A stretch of 64,000 bases of DNA from contig JAFIEK010000014.1 of the NCBI GenBank assembly GCA_020832545.1, positions 1 through 64,000 on the forward strand, read 5' to 3'. A program made the position numbers and the translations under genes. Positions 25,015 to 34,080 of the stretch are shown one piece after another (position 1 is the first letter of the stretch; every line of letters begins with the position of its first letter). The stretch comes from Pararhodobacter sp. GTDB taxonomy: Bacteria; Pseudomonadota; Alphaproteobacteria; Rhodobacterales; Rhodobacteraceae. The notes beneath the pieces are model-generated. The model worked only from the letters and a program-made list of their open reading frames with translations, did no database searches and was not told the origin of the DNA.

Positions 25015-25042
25015 CTTGGCCCTGCCGGTTTGATTCCTATAT
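25015..25042 (+). promoter_or_regulatory. Predicted heat-shock (RpoH-type) promoter of hslO
   Basis: CTTG (25015-25018), a 17-base spacer and CCTATAT (25036-25042) lie about 40 bases before the hslO start. This agrees with the alphaproteobacterial RpoH form CTTG-N17-CYTATNT as I recall it, and suits a redox-regulated chaperone gene. Confidence 0.55.
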
Positions 25043-25082
25043 GCAGGGGCCAAAGCCAAGCCCCTGACGTGAAGGTTTTCCC

Positions 25083-26066
25083 ATGACCCTCGGTGCGCAA
25101 ATCGCCTGGGACGACACTGTCCTGCCCTTTCAACTGGACCGTTCGGACATCCGTGGCCGTGTGGCGCGGCTGGATACGGTGCTGGACTCGGTTCTGGCGC
25201 AGCATGACTACCCGCCCGTGATTGAGGCGCTGGTTGCCGAAGCCGTGTTGCTGACCGCCATGATCGGCCAGACGCTGAAACTGCGCTGGCGGCTGTCGCT
25301 GCAAATTCGTGGCAACGGGCCGGCGCGGCTGATCGCGACCGACTATTTCGCCCCCGGTGACAATGGCGAGCCTGCGCGCATCCGTGCCTATGCCAGCTAT
25401 GACAGCGAGCGGTTGGAACTGAATGCGGCACCCTTCAGCCAGATCGGCGCGGGGTACTTTGCGGTAATCATTGATCAGGGCCGCGACATGACGCCGTATC
25501 AGGGCTTGACCCCCATCACCGGCGGTTCGCTTGCTGCCTGTGCCGAGACCTATTTCGCCCAGTCCGAGCAATTGCCGACCCGCTTTTCGGTGGCCTTTGA
25601 CAAGGGGCCGGAAACGGCGCTCTGGCGCGGGGGAGGCGTGATGTTGCAGCACCTGCCCAAGGCCTCACCCCATGCGACGGGCGATGCCACCGGTGATAAC
25701 GGCCTTCTGGCCGCAGTTGACATGCTCGATGGCGATGAGGCCGAGAACTGGACCCGCGCGAACCTGCTTCTGGACACGGTCGAAAAGGCCGAACTTCTGG
25801 GGCCTGAGGTGCATCCGACCGATCTGCTGTTGCGCCTGTTCCATGAAGAGGCACCGCGTGTCTTTGATGCGCAGCCGGTCAATTTTGGCTGCACCTGCAC
25901 CGAAGCGAAGGTGCGCAATTCTCTGTCGATCTATTCGGCCAGGGATATCGCCACCATGACGACCGAGGATGGCAAGGTCACCGCCGATTGCCAGTTCTGC
26001 GGCGCGCATTATGAACTGGACCCGGCCACCCTGGGATTCGAGGCGACGGATGAGCCGCGCGCCTGA
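25083..26066 (+). CDS. hslO: Redox-regulated chaperone Hsp33
   Basis: A 327-residue Hsp33 holdase, activated by oxidation and unfolding. The four zinc cysteines are present in the usual Cys-x-Cys / Cys-x-x-Cys pattern: Cys270, Cys272, Cys303 and Cys306. The N-terminal substrate-binding domain has Pro-Ile-Thr-Gly-Gly. Length is slightly above the E. coli protein. It leads an operon with a CoA-type NUDIX gene and a CCA-adding enzyme gene, joined by overlaps, and has an RpoH-like promoter. Confidence 0.95.
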   Translation: MTLGAQIAWDDTVLPFQLDRSDIRGRVARLDTVLDSVLAQHDYPPVIEALVAEAVLLTAMIGQTLKLRWRLSLQIRGNGPARLIATDYFAPGDNGEPARIRAYASYDSERLELNAAPFSQIGAGYFAVIIDQGRDMTPYQGLTPITGGSLAACAETYFAQSEQLPTRFSVAFDKGPETALWRGGGVMLQHLPKASPHATGDATGDNGLLAAVDMLDGDEAENWTRANLLLDTVEKAELLGPEVHPTDLLLRLFHEEAPRVFDAQPVNFGCTCTEAKVRNSLSIYSARDIATMTTEDGKVTADCQFCGAHYELDPATLGFEATDEPRA

Positions 26067-26655
26067 GCTTCTGGAACGCGCAGCCCGGGCGCTGGTTACG
26101 CCAGCGCCCGGCTCCAGCGATTTTGACCTGAACCCTGAGTTTCGGCACCCGCCGAACACCCTTCTGCGCCCCGCCGCCGTGCTGGTAGGCGTGACCGAGC
26201 ACCAGGGTGGCCTGTCGGTTCTGCTGACCAAGCGTGCCTCTGGCCTGCGCCACCACCCCGGTCAGATCGCCTTTCCTGGTGGCAAGATTGACCCGGGCGA
26301 TGCTGATGCCACCGCCGCCGCCCTGCGTGAGGCGCGCGAGGAGGTGGGGCTGGACCCCGCGCTGGTACAGCCTCTGGGCAATCTGCCGCCGCATGAAACT
26401 GTGACCGGCTATACGGTGACACCGGTTCTGGGGCATATCGGCGCCGGGTTTCTGCCCGTCGCCCAGCCCGGCGAGGTTGAAGAGGCGTTTTTTGTGCCGC
26501 TCTCGCATCTGTCGGACGCCACGAACTACCGGGTGGAGCGGCGGCTGTGGCTGGGGCAATGGCGGTCTTACTACATTGTGCCCTGGGGCCCCTATTACAT
26601 CTGGGGGGCGACCGCGTGCATGCTGCGGGGGCTGGCCGAAAGGCTGGGACCATGA
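26050..26655 (+). CDS. NUDIX hydrolase, CoA pyrophosphatase type
   Basis: A 201-residue NUDIX protein of the CoA pyrophosphatase group (YeaB/NudL-like). It has the UPF0035-type Leu-Thr-Lys-Arg-Ala and His-His-Pro-Gly-Gln-Ile-Ala-Phe-Pro-Gly-Gly segment, then the Nudix box Ala-Leu-Arg-Glu-Ala-Arg-Glu-Glu-Val-Gly. It probably hydrolyses CoA or acyl-CoA to phosphopantetheine and 3',5'-ADP. The ATG at 26050 overlaps the hslO end by 17 bases, and the stop overlaps the next gene by four. Confidence 0.88.
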   Translation: MSRAPELLERAARALVTPAPGSSDFDLNPEFRHPPNTLLRPAAVLVGVTEHQGGLSVLLTKRASGLRHHPGQIAFPGGKIDPGDADATAAALREAREEVGLDPALVQPLGNLPPHETVTGYTVTPVLGHIGAGFLPVAQPGEVEEAFFVPLSHLSDATNYRVERRLWLGQWRSYYIVPWGPYYIWGATACMLRGLAERLGP

Positions 26656-27806
26656 AGATCGCGGGCGACTGGCTGGATGACCCTGCCACTCAGTCAGTTC
26701 TGGGGATGCTCACTGGGGCCGGTTTTCACGCGCTGTGCGTCGGCGGTTGCGTGCGCAACACGCTGATGGGCGTTCCCGTCACCGATGTCGATATCGCCAC
26801 CGATGCCTTGCCGGAAACTGTCTCTGAACTTGCCGAAGGCGCCGGTTTGCGCGCCGTTCCCACCGGCATTGCCCATGGCACCGTGACCGTGGTGGCCAGG
26901 GGCACCGGGTTCGAGGTCACCACCTTTCGCCATGATGTGGAAACTTTTGGCCGCCATGCCCGCGTGGCCTTCAGCGCCGATCTGAAGCAGGATGCCGCAC
27001 GGCGGGATTTCACTATAAACGCGCTTTACGCGCGCGCCGATGGTCAGGTGATCGACCCCATTGGCGGGCTGGAGGATATTTCGGCGCGGCGGGTGCGGTT
27101 TGTCGGCGCGCCCGAAGACCGCATTCAGGAAGACTATTTGCGCATCCTTCGCTTTTTTCGATTTCACGCCCAGTACGGTGACCCCGCGCAGGGGCTGGAT
27201 GCCGATGCACTGGCCGCCTGCGCCCGCCATTCTGCCATGCTAGAGACACTTTCGCGCGAACGCATTGGTGCCGAGTTGCGCAAACTACTGGCTGCGCAAG
27301 ACCCCGCACCCTCTGTCGCAGCGATGCAGGCCAGTGGTGTGCTGCACCATCTTCTTCCGGGTGCCGACGCCAGTGCCCTGCCGGTTCTTGTGCATCTTGA
27401 GGGGGGCACGCCGGGCGGCTGGCTGCGGCGGCTGGCCGTGCTGGGCGGTGAAGACCCGGCCGAGGGGCTGCGCATCTCACGCGCGGAAACACGCGATTTC
27501 GGCCATATCAGAGACGGTATTGGCAGCCTCGCCCCCCCATCTGAGCTGGCCTATCGACTAAACGAAAGGCTGGCCGCCGATATCACCCTCGCTCGCGCCG
27601 CCCTGATGGAAACACCGCCGCCCCCTGACTGGCAACGCGACATTGCCAAAGGCGCACAGGCTTGCTTCCCGCTGCGCCCTGCTGATCTGATGCCTCATCT
27701 GCAGGGCCCCGCCTTGGGTATCGCGCTGAAAAAGGCCGAAGCGCACTGGATTGCCAGCGGCTTTCAGGCAGACCGCGAAACCCTCAGGGCGCTGGCCTTA
27801 ACCTAG
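26652..27806 (+). CDS. CCA tRNA nucleotidyltransferase / poly(A) polymerase family
   Basis: A 384-residue class II nucleotidyltransferase. The active-site region has Val-Gly-Gly-Cys-Val-Arg-Asn and Asp-Val-Asp-Ile-Ala-Thr-Asp (about 30-50), followed by the Arg-Arg-Asp-Phe-Thr-Ile-Asn-Ala template motif and the Glu-Asp-x-x-Arg-Ile-Leu-Arg segment. It adds or repairs the 3' CCA of tRNAs, as expected for the single enzyme of this type in alphaproteobacteria. The start at 26652 overlaps the previous stop (ATGA). Confidence 0.9.
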   Translation: MKIAGDWLDDPATQSVLGMLTGAGFHALCVGGCVRNTLMGVPVTDVDIATDALPETVSELAEGAGLRAVPTGIAHGTVTVVARGTGFEVTTFRHDVETFGRHARVAFSADLKQDAARRDFTINALYARADGQVIDPIGGLEDISARRVRFVGAPEDRIQEDYLRILRFFRFHAQYGDPAQGLDADALAACARHSAMLETLSRERIGAELRKLLAAQDPAPSVAAMQASGVLHHLLPGADASALPVLVHLEGGTPGGWLRRLAVLGGEDPAEGLRISRAETRDFGHIRDGIGSLAPPSELAYRLNERLAADITLARAALMETPPPPDWQRDIAKGAQACFPLRPADLMPHLQGPALGIALKKAEAHWIASGFQADRETLRALALT

Positions 27807-27872
27807 CCCCACCCCTTTCTTTTCGACGCTGTGCGACCTAACTTGCCAGCACATATCGAAAGCCATTCTCCC

Positions 27873-29717
27873 GTGTTTCAATACTTTGAAAATCTGGTGA
27901 ACCCCTACACCAGCTACACCGAATCCGACCAGCCGCCGCAACGGCTCTGGCCGTTCCTGCACCAGTATATGGGCCCGTTCCGCAAGGTTTTCTGGGCGGC
28001 TGGCATCATGTCGCTCGTCGTCGCTTTCGTCGAGGTCGGTTTGCTGTGGTATCTGGGCCGCGTTGTCGATCTGCTGGGTGAGGCCGGTCAGGCCGGATTC
28101 TGGGCCGCGCATGGCTGGGAACTGGCACTGGCAGCGGCATTCATCCTCTTGATCCGCCCGGTGCTTCAGGTGCTTGACGTCGGACTGATCAACAACACTA
28201 TCCTGCCAAATTTCGGCACGATCATCCGCTGGCGCGCGCACCGGCAGGTGCTGCGCCAGTCCGTCGGCTGGTTTGAGAATGATTTCGCGGGCCGCATCGC
28301 CAACCGCATCATGCAGACGCCCCCGGCTGCGGGCGAGGCGGTATTTCAGGTTTTTGACGCGCTCAGCTTTTCCATCGCCTACATCCTTGGCGCCGCGATC
28401 CTGCTGATGGGCGCAGACCCGCGGCTGGTGATTCCGCTGCTGGTCTGGCTGACGCTCTATGCAGCTCTCGTGCGCTGGACGATCACGCGCGTTGGCCCGG
28501 CCTCGCAGGCGGCGGCGGATGCGCGCAGCGCGGTGACGGGGCGCGTGGTCGATGCCTATTCAAACATCCATTCGGTCAAGATGTTCGCGCATCATGACCG
28601 TGAACTGGAATATGCGCGCGAGGCGATCGAGCATTCGCGGCAGACCATCCAGAAGGAAATGCGCATTTTCACTATCATGGATCTGTGCCTTGTCATCCTT
28701 AACGGACTTTTGATCATCTCGGTGATCGGCTGGGCGATCTGGCTGTGGTCTATCGATGCTGCCAGCCTTGGCGTGGTCGCCGCGGCCTCGGCATTGGTGC
28801 TGCGGCTCAACGCGATGACCGGTTGGATCATGTGGGCGGTTTCCAGTTTCTTTCGCAGTCTGGGCGTGGTGTCCGAGGGGATGGAAACCATCGCCCAGCC
28901 GATCACGCTGGTTGACCGGCCTGATGCCAAACCGCTTGATTTCCGTGAAGGCCGGATCGAGCTGAGGGGCGTGACGCATCACTACGGCCGCGCCACGGGT
29001 GGGTTGCAGGATGTCACGCTGACCATCGCGCCGGGCGAAAAGCTGGGCGTTATCGGGCGTTCCGGTGCCGGAAAATCGACCCTCGTAAAGCTGCTCTTGC
29101 GGTTTTACGACGTCGAGCGCGGTCAGATCCTGATTGACGGGCAAGATATCGAACGGGTCACGCAAGACAGCCTGCGCAAACGGATCGGCATGGTGCAGCA
29201 AGACACGTCGCTTCTGCACCGCTCGGTGCGCGAGAACATCCTCTATGGCCGCCCCGATGCAGGCGAAGAGGCAATGCTCGCCGCCGCCCGCCGCGCCGAA
29301 GCGCATGATTTCATCCTCGATCTGTCTGACCCTGAGGGCAACACCGGCTACGCCGCCCGCGTGGGCGAGCGCGGTGTGAAACTGTCTGGCGGACAAAGGC
29401 AGCGAATTGCGCTGGCGCGGGTGATCTTGAAAGACGCGCCGATTCTGGTGCTGGATGAGGCGACATCGGCACTCGACAGCGAGGTTGAGGCCGCGATTCA
29501 GGACACGCTTTATGGTGTGATGGAGGGCAAGACCGTCATCGCCATCGCGCACCGGCTGTCCACCATTGCGCGGATGGATCGGATTGTGGTGCTGGATGAC
29601 GGGCGGATTGTTGAAGAGGGCACGCATTCTGAACTGTTGGAACAGGGCGGGCTGTATGCACGGTTCTGGGCGCGGCAGTCGGGCGGGTTCATCGGCACTG
29701 ACGAGGCCGCTCAATGA
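27873..29717 (+). CDS. ABC exporter half-transporter, first of a pair
   Basis: A 614-residue fusion of six membrane helices (ABC transporter type 1 domain, ~20-330) and an ATPase domain with Walker A GRSGAGKST (395-403), signature Leu-Ser-Gly-Gly-Gln and Walker B Leu-Val-Leu-Asp-Glu-Ala. The GTG start at 27873 is chosen because relatives begin Met-Phe-x-x-Phe-Glu-Asn-Leu-Val; an upstream GTG at 27831 would add 14 residues. It overlaps the next gene, a homologous half-transporter, so a heterodimeric exporter is likely. The cargo is unknown: lipids, drugs or peptides are all possible. Confidence 0.88.
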   Translation: MFQYFENLVNPYTSYTESDQPPQRLWPFLHQYMGPFRKVFWAAGIMSLVVAFVEVGLLWYLGRVVDLLGEAGQAGFWAAHGWELALAAAFILLIRPVLQVLDVGLINNTILPNFGTIIRWRAHRQVLRQSVGWFENDFAGRIANRIMQTPPAAGEAVFQVFDALSFSIAYILGAAILLMGADPRLVIPLLVWLTLYAALVRWTITRVGPASQAAADARSAVTGRVVDAYSNIHSVKMFAHHDRELEYAREAIEHSRQTIQKEMRIFTIMDLCLVILNGLLIISVIGWAIWLWSIDAASLGVVAAASALVLRLNAMTGWIMWAVSSFFRSLGVVSEGMETIAQPITLVDRPDAKPLDFREGRIELRGVTHHYGRATGGLQDVTLTIAPGEKLGVIGRSGAGKSTLVKLLLRFYDVERGQILIDGQDIERVTQDSLRKRIGMVQQDTSLLHRSVRENILYGRPDAGEEAMLAAARRAEAHDFILDLSDPEGNTGYAARVGERGVKLSGGQRQRIALARVILKDAPILVLDEATSALDSEVEAAIQDTLYGVMEGKTVIAIAHRLSTIARMDRIVVLDDGRIVEEGTHSELLEQGGLYARFWARQSGGFIGTDEAAQ

Positions 29718-31546
29718 CCCTTTCCACCCTGATCCCGGCCTTTCGCCACGCCGACGGCCCGCCGCCCGGGCGGCTGGGCGCGTTCTTTCGCTGGGCGCTG
29801 AGCGGCGCATGGCCGGGCATCGCGTTTGCGGGCACCATCTCGGTGATCGGCGGCACGGTCGAGGTGATGGCGGCGGTGGTGCTGGGCATGGTGATCGACG
29901 CGGCGGTCGCCTCGGACGGGGTGGGGTTCTTTGCCGCAAACTGGATGCTGCTGGCGCTGTTCGCGGCGTTCTTTCTGATTGTGCGCCCGCTGGCCTTTGG
30001 CGTTGCCTCGGCGGCCAACTTCCTGACCATCGCGCCCAATGTGGACCCGCTGGTTCTGTCGCGCCTGAACCGTTGGACGATGGGGCAGGATATCGGCTTT
30101 TTCGACAACGATTTCGCGGGCCGCATTGCGCAAAAGCAGATCCAGACCGCCCGCGCCCTGACAGAGGTGGTGAGCGAAAGCATCAACACCGTGGCCTTTG
30201 CGCTGTCGTCGCTGGTGGCATCCGTCGCGCTGGTGGCGGTGATCGACTGGCGTCTGGGTCTGGGCCTGCTGGTCTGGGCAGTGGCGTATCTGGGACTGAT
30301 CAAGCTGTTCTTGCCGCATATCCGCAAACGCTCTGGGGCGCGAGCCGGGGCGCGGGCCATGGTAACGGGGCAGGTGGTGGATACCATCACCAATATCCGC
30401 ACCGTGAAGCTGTTCGCCCACGCCCGCCATGAAGACCGCAACGCGCTGGATGCCATGGCCCGGTTTCGCGAAAAGGTGCTGGCGTTCGGGCGCATCTCGG
30501 CGCTGTTTCGGTTCTCGTTGATGCTGCTGGCGGGTGTGCTGCCGGTGATGCTGATCGGCGGCGCGCTGTGGCTCTGGTCTGCCGGGCAGGCAACACCGGG
30601 GGCGATTGTCGCTGCTGGGACGGTGGCGATCAGGCTGGCGCAGATGACCGGCTGGGTCAGCTTCACGCTGATGGCGATTTACGCAAATGTCGGCGAGGTT
30701 GAGGATGGCATGCGCACCCTCTCCGCCCCGCATGCACTGTCAGACGCTGAGGATGCCTACGCCCTGCCCGATGTGAAAGGCGAGATCCGGTTTGACAACG
30801 TGGCCTTTGCCTATGGTCAGCGCGACGGTGGCGTAGAGGGCATCAGCATGAATATCCGTCCGGGTGAGCGGATCGGCATCGTCGGCGCTTCCGGCGCGGG
30901 CAAGACCACGCTGGTGGCGCTTTTGCTGCGGCTCTATGATATCGAGGACGGCGCGGTGCTGATCGACGGGCATGACATTCGCCGCGTCACGCAGGAATCC
31001 CTGCGCCGCCAGATCGGCATGGTCACGCAGGACACCGCGATGTTCAACCGCTCGGCGCGCGACAACATCCGCTATGGCCGCGCCGAGGCCACAGATGCCG
31101 AGATCGAGGCCGCCGCACGCGCCGCCGAGGCGCATGAGTTCATCCTTGGCCTGCAAGACGCCGCCGGGCGCAAGGGCTATGACGCGCATCTTGGTGAACG
31201 CGGTGTGCGGCTGTCAGGTGGGCAGCGGCAACGGATTGCGCTGGCGCGTGCCTTCTTGAAGGATGCACCAATTCTGGTGCTGGACGAGGCGACTTCGGCA
31301 CTCGACAGCGAGGTGGAGGCACAGATCCAGGAAGCACTGGAACGCATCATGGCGGGCAAGACGGTGCTGGCCATCGCGCACCGGCTGTCTACCATCGCGC
31401 GTATGGATCGGATAATTGTGCTTGATGAGGGGCGCATTGTCGAACAGGGCAGCCATGTTGAATTGCTGACGCGCGAGGGGCTTTATGCCCGCTATTGGGC
31501 GCGCCAGTCGGGCGGGTTTCTGGGCACTGAGGAGGAACCGGCATGA
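29714..31546 (+). CDS. ABC exporter half-transporter, second of a pair
   Basis: A 610-residue homologue of the preceding gene product, with six membrane helices then an ATPase domain (Walker A GASGAGKTT, signature Leu-Ser-Gly-Gly-Gln-Arg-Gln-Arg, Walker B ending Asp-Glu-Ala-Thr-Ser). Both ATPase sites look catalytically complete, unlike exporters with one degenerate site. The ATG overlaps the upstream stop by four bases and its own stop overlaps the VOC gene. The pair probably arose by tandem duplication and works as a heterodimer. Confidence 0.88.
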   Translation: MTLSTLIPAFRHADGPPPGRLGAFFRWALSGAWPGIAFAGTISVIGGTVEVMAAVVLGMVIDAAVASDGVGFFAANWMLLALFAAFFLIVRPLAFGVASAANFLTIAPNVDPLVLSRLNRWTMGQDIGFFDNDFAGRIAQKQIQTARALTEVVSESINTVAFALSSLVASVALVAVIDWRLGLGLLVWAVAYLGLIKLFLPHIRKRSGARAGARAMVTGQVVDTITNIRTVKLFAHARHEDRNALDAMARFREKVLAFGRISALFRFSLMLLAGVLPVMLIGGALWLWSAGQATPGAIVAAGTVAIRLAQMTGWVSFTLMAIYANVGEVEDGMRTLSAPHALSDAEDAYALPDVKGEIRFDNVAFAYGQRDGGVEGISMNIRPGERIGIVGASGAGKTTLVALLLRLYDIEDGAVLIDGHDIRRVTQESLRRQIGMVTQDTAMFNRSARDNIRYGRAEATDAEIEAAARAAEAHEFILGLQDAAGRKGYDAHLGERGVRLSGGQRQRIALARAFLKDAPILVLDEATSALDSEVEAQIQEALERIMAGKTVLAIAHRLSTIARMDRIIVLDEGRIVEQGSHVELLTREGLYARYWARQSGGFLGTEEEPA

Positions 31547-31968
31547 CAGATCTGGAAACCATTTCGCCTGCTGAGTTCGGTCGTGGCCTGCGCGGGCTGG
31601 GCGTGAATCTGCTGTGCCGGGATGTCGGTGTGATGGCGCAGTTTCTGAAACAGGTTTTCGGCCTGACGATTCACCGCGAAAGCCCTGATTTCGCGCTGGC
31701 CCGCCATGGCGAAGTGCTGATGCAGCTGCATTCCGATGCAACATTTGGCCGCCACCCATTACATGCCCTCTTGCCAGAAACGCCACCACGCGGCGCGGGG
31801 CTTCAGCTTTATCTGTTCGGCATCGACCCAGATATGGCCGCCGAACGGGCCGAAGCTGCGGGCGGTGTGGTCATCGAGCCCCCGGCCAACAAGCCACACG
31901 GGCTGCGCGAGGCCACAATCCTGTCGCCCGAGGGCTACGCCTTTTCACCCGCGCGCGCCTTGACATGA
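31543..31968 (+). CDS. VOC/glyoxalase-fold protein
   Basis: A 141-residue protein of the vicinal oxygen chelate type. Two beta-alpha-beta modules are seen, beginning Gly-Val-Asn-Leu-Leu-Cys-Arg-Asp-Val and, later, Leu-Gln-Leu-Tyr-Leu-Phe-Gly-Ile, ending in Ser-Pro-Glu-Gly-Tyr-Ala-Phe. The metal-binding pattern is incomplete to the eye, so it could be an enzyme or a binding protein. It is linked by four-base overlaps to the ABC gene before and the RNA methyltransferase after, but no shared role is obvious. Confidence 0.75.
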   Translation: MTDLETISPAEFGRGLRGLGVNLLCRDVGVMAQFLKQVFGLTIHRESPDFALARHGEVLMQLHSDATFGRHPLHALLPETPPRGAGLQLYLFGIDPDMAAERAEAAGGVVIEPPANKPHGLREATILSPEGYAFSPARALT

Positions 31969-33185
31969 GCTATGTGATTGAACGATTGGGCCACCGGGGC
32001 GAAGGTGTGGCACCGGGTGTATTTGTCGCCCGCGCGCTACCCGGCGAGGTGGTCGAGGGTGCGGTTGAGAACGGGCGCATCGCCCAGCCGAGCATCCTCA
32101 CGCCGTCGTCTGACCGTGTCGCCGCGCCGTGTCGCCATTACAAGGCCTGCGGTGGCTGTGCGCTGCAACATGCCTCGAATGAGTTTGTTACCGCGTGGAA
32201 AGAGCAGATCGTTGTGCAGGCGCTTGCCGGGCAGGGGCTGTCGGCACCCTTCCGGCCCCTGCATACCTCGCCCGCAAACGCGCGCCGCCGCGCCACGCTG
32301 TCCGGGCGGCGGCTGAAGTCCGGCGCGCTGGTGGGGTTTCATGCCCGCGCGTCCGATACGCTGACCGCTGTGCCCGGCTGCCTCCTGCTGCACCCGGCCC
32401 TGTTGGCCACCCTGCCCGCGCTGGAGGAAGTCACGCTGGCCGGTGCCTCACGCAAAGCGGAGCTGTCGCTGACTGTTACTGCGCTGGACGGTGGGGTTGA
32501 CCTTGCGGTCACCGGTGGCAAGCCGCTGGATACTGCGCTTCGCATGGCGCTGCCGCAAATCGCCGCGCAGCATGGTCTGGCGCGGCTGACATGGGCGGGC
32601 GAGGCGCTCTATCAGGCCCAGCCGCCGCAGCTGACCTTTGGCCGCGCCCGCGTGACGCCCCCGCCCGGCGCCTTTCTGCAGGCCACACCAGATGGTGAGG
32701 CCGTGCTGGTCGCGGCCATGCGTGACGCTGTGGGTGGCGCGCGCCGCATTGGCGACCTTTTCGCCGGGTGTGGCACCTTTGCGCTGCCACTGGCAGAGCA
32801 TGCAGAGGTTCACGCGGTTGAGGGCGAGGGCGCGATGCTGGCCGCCCTTGATGCCGGGTGGCGCACCAGTACGGGGTTGAAACGCCTTACCACCGAGACG
32901 CGCGACCTGTTTCGCCGCCCGCTGCTGCCTGATGAACTGGCGCAGTTTGAGGCGCTGGTGATTGACCCGCCGCGCGCCGGGGCCGAGGCGCAGATCGCAG
33001 AGATCGCCCGCGCGCAGGTGCCGGTGATCGGTTCTGTTTCCTGCAACCCGGTCACTTTTGCGCGTGATGCGAAAACCCTCAGCGAAGCGGGATATCGTCT
33101 GGATTGGGTGCAAGTGGTCGATCAATTTCGCTGGTCGGCCCATGTCGAACTTGCAGCCCGGCTCAGCCTGAACCATATCGGCTGA
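31965..33185 (+). CDS. TrmA/RlmD-type 23S rRNA or tRNA (uracil-5-)-methyltransferase
   Basis: A 406-residue class I SAM-dependent RNA methyltransferase. The N-terminal half has cysteines for a [4Fe-4S] cluster (Cys56, Cys62, Cys65 and Cys139). SAM motif I is Ile-Gly-Asp-Leu-Phe-Ala-Gly-Cys-Gly-Thr-Phe, motif IV Asp-Pro-Pro-Arg-Ala-Gly, and the catalytic Cys lies in Ser-Val-Ser-Cys-Asn-Pro. It should make 5-methyluridine in rRNA (RlmC/RlmD) or tRNA (TrmA). No long TRAM domain is present, as in many short alphaproteobacterial members. Confidence 0.88.
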   Translation: MSYVIERLGHRGEGVAPGVFVARALPGEVVEGAVENGRIAQPSILTPSSDRVAAPCRHYKACGGCALQHASNEFVTAWKEQIVVQALAGQGLSAPFRPLHTSPANARRRATLSGRRLKSGALVGFHARASDTLTAVPGCLLLHPALLATLPALEEVTLAGASRKAELSLTVTALDGGVDLAVTGGKPLDTALRMALPQIAAQHGLARLTWAGEALYQAQPPQLTFGRARVTPPPGAFLQATPDGEAVLVAAMRDAVGGARRIGDLFAGCGTFALPLAEHAEVHAVEGEGAMLAALDAGWRTSTGLKRLTTETRDLFRRPLLPDELAQFEALVIDPPRAGAEAQIAEIARAQVPVIGSVSCNPVTFARDAKTLSEAGYRLDWVQVVDQFRWSAHVELAARLSLNHIG

Positions 33186-33206
33186 AACTCCGCCAAAGGC
33201 CTGAAC

Positions 33207-34004
33207 ATGACATTGCGCGAAAAAACAGCCGTATTTCTGGAACGCCCCATTGTGCGCAATGGGGTGATTGCCGTGATCTTGTTCAACGCGGTGTTGTTGG
33301 GGCTGGAAACCTCGCATGAGGTGATGGCGGTGGCGGGGCCGCTGATCATTGCACTGGATACGGCTTGCCTGGCGATCTTTGTGGTCGAACTGACGCTGAA
33401 GATGTTCGCGCAGCGCCTGTCGTTCTTTCGCTCGGGCTGGAATATCTTTGACTTCATTATTGTCGGTATCTCGCTGGTGCCCGGCGCGCAGACTTTCAGC
33501 GTGCTGCGGGCGCTGCGTATCCTGCGACTGTTGCGGGTGGTGTCGGTCTCGCCATCGCTGCGCAGGGTGGTTGAAGGCTTCATCCGGGCGCTGCCGGGAA
33601 TGGGGTCGGTGTTCCTGCTGATGGGTATGCTGTTCTACATCGGCGCGGTGATGGCAACCAAGCTGTTTGGTGACAGCTTCCCAGACTGGTTCGGCGATCT
33701 GGGCAATTCGGCGTATTCGTTGTTCCAGATCATGACGCTGGAAAGCTGGTCTATGGGGATCGTGCGGCCGGTGATGGAGGTCTACCCGCAAGCCTGGATG
33801 TTCTTTGTGCCGTTCATTATGGTGACCACATTCGCTGTGGTGAACCTGCTGGTCGGTCTGATCGTCAATTCGATGCAGGACGCCCATGCCGAAGAAGCAA
33901 ATATCCGCACCGACGAATACCGCGATGAGGTTCTGGCCCGCTTGCGCTCGATCGAGGCGCAACTGGAAGAACGGCAGGACGACAAGGTGCGGGCTGATCG
34001 CTGA
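33207..34004 (+). CDS. Bacterial voltage-gated sodium channel (NaChBac/NavAb family)
   Basis: A 265-residue six-helix ion channel. The voltage sensor S4 has four arginines every third residue (Arg101, 104, 107, 110). The selectivity filter is Thr177-Leu-Glu-Ser-Trp-Ser182, the exact motif of sodium-selective BacNav channels. The pore helix S6 (~200-225) runs into a charged C-terminal segment (~230-260) likely to form the tetramer coiled coil. Such channels admit Na+ on depolarisation and are linked to motility and pH homeostasis in salt-loving bacteria. The gene starts 21 bases after the RNA methyltransferase stop, perhaps co-transcribed. Confidence 0.92.
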   Translation: MTLREKTAVFLERPIVRNGVIAVILFNAVLLGLETSHEVMAVAGPLIIALDTACLAIFVVELTLKMFAQRLSFFRSGWNIFDFIIVGISLVPGAQTFSVLRALRILRLLRVVSVSPSLRRVVEGFIRALPGMGSVFLLMGMLFYIGAVMATKLFGDSFPDWFGDLGNSAYSLFQIMTLESWSMGIVRPVMEVYPQAWMFFVPFIMVTTFAVVNLLVGLIVNSMQDAHAEEANIRTDEYRDEVLARLRSIEAQLEERQDDKVRADR

Positions 34005-34080
34005 GAAGATGGCATGGGTCATGGCTTCCGCGGCGTTGTGGAGACCAGGAACCGGGGGCTGCATCTGAAATGGTCGCGCC

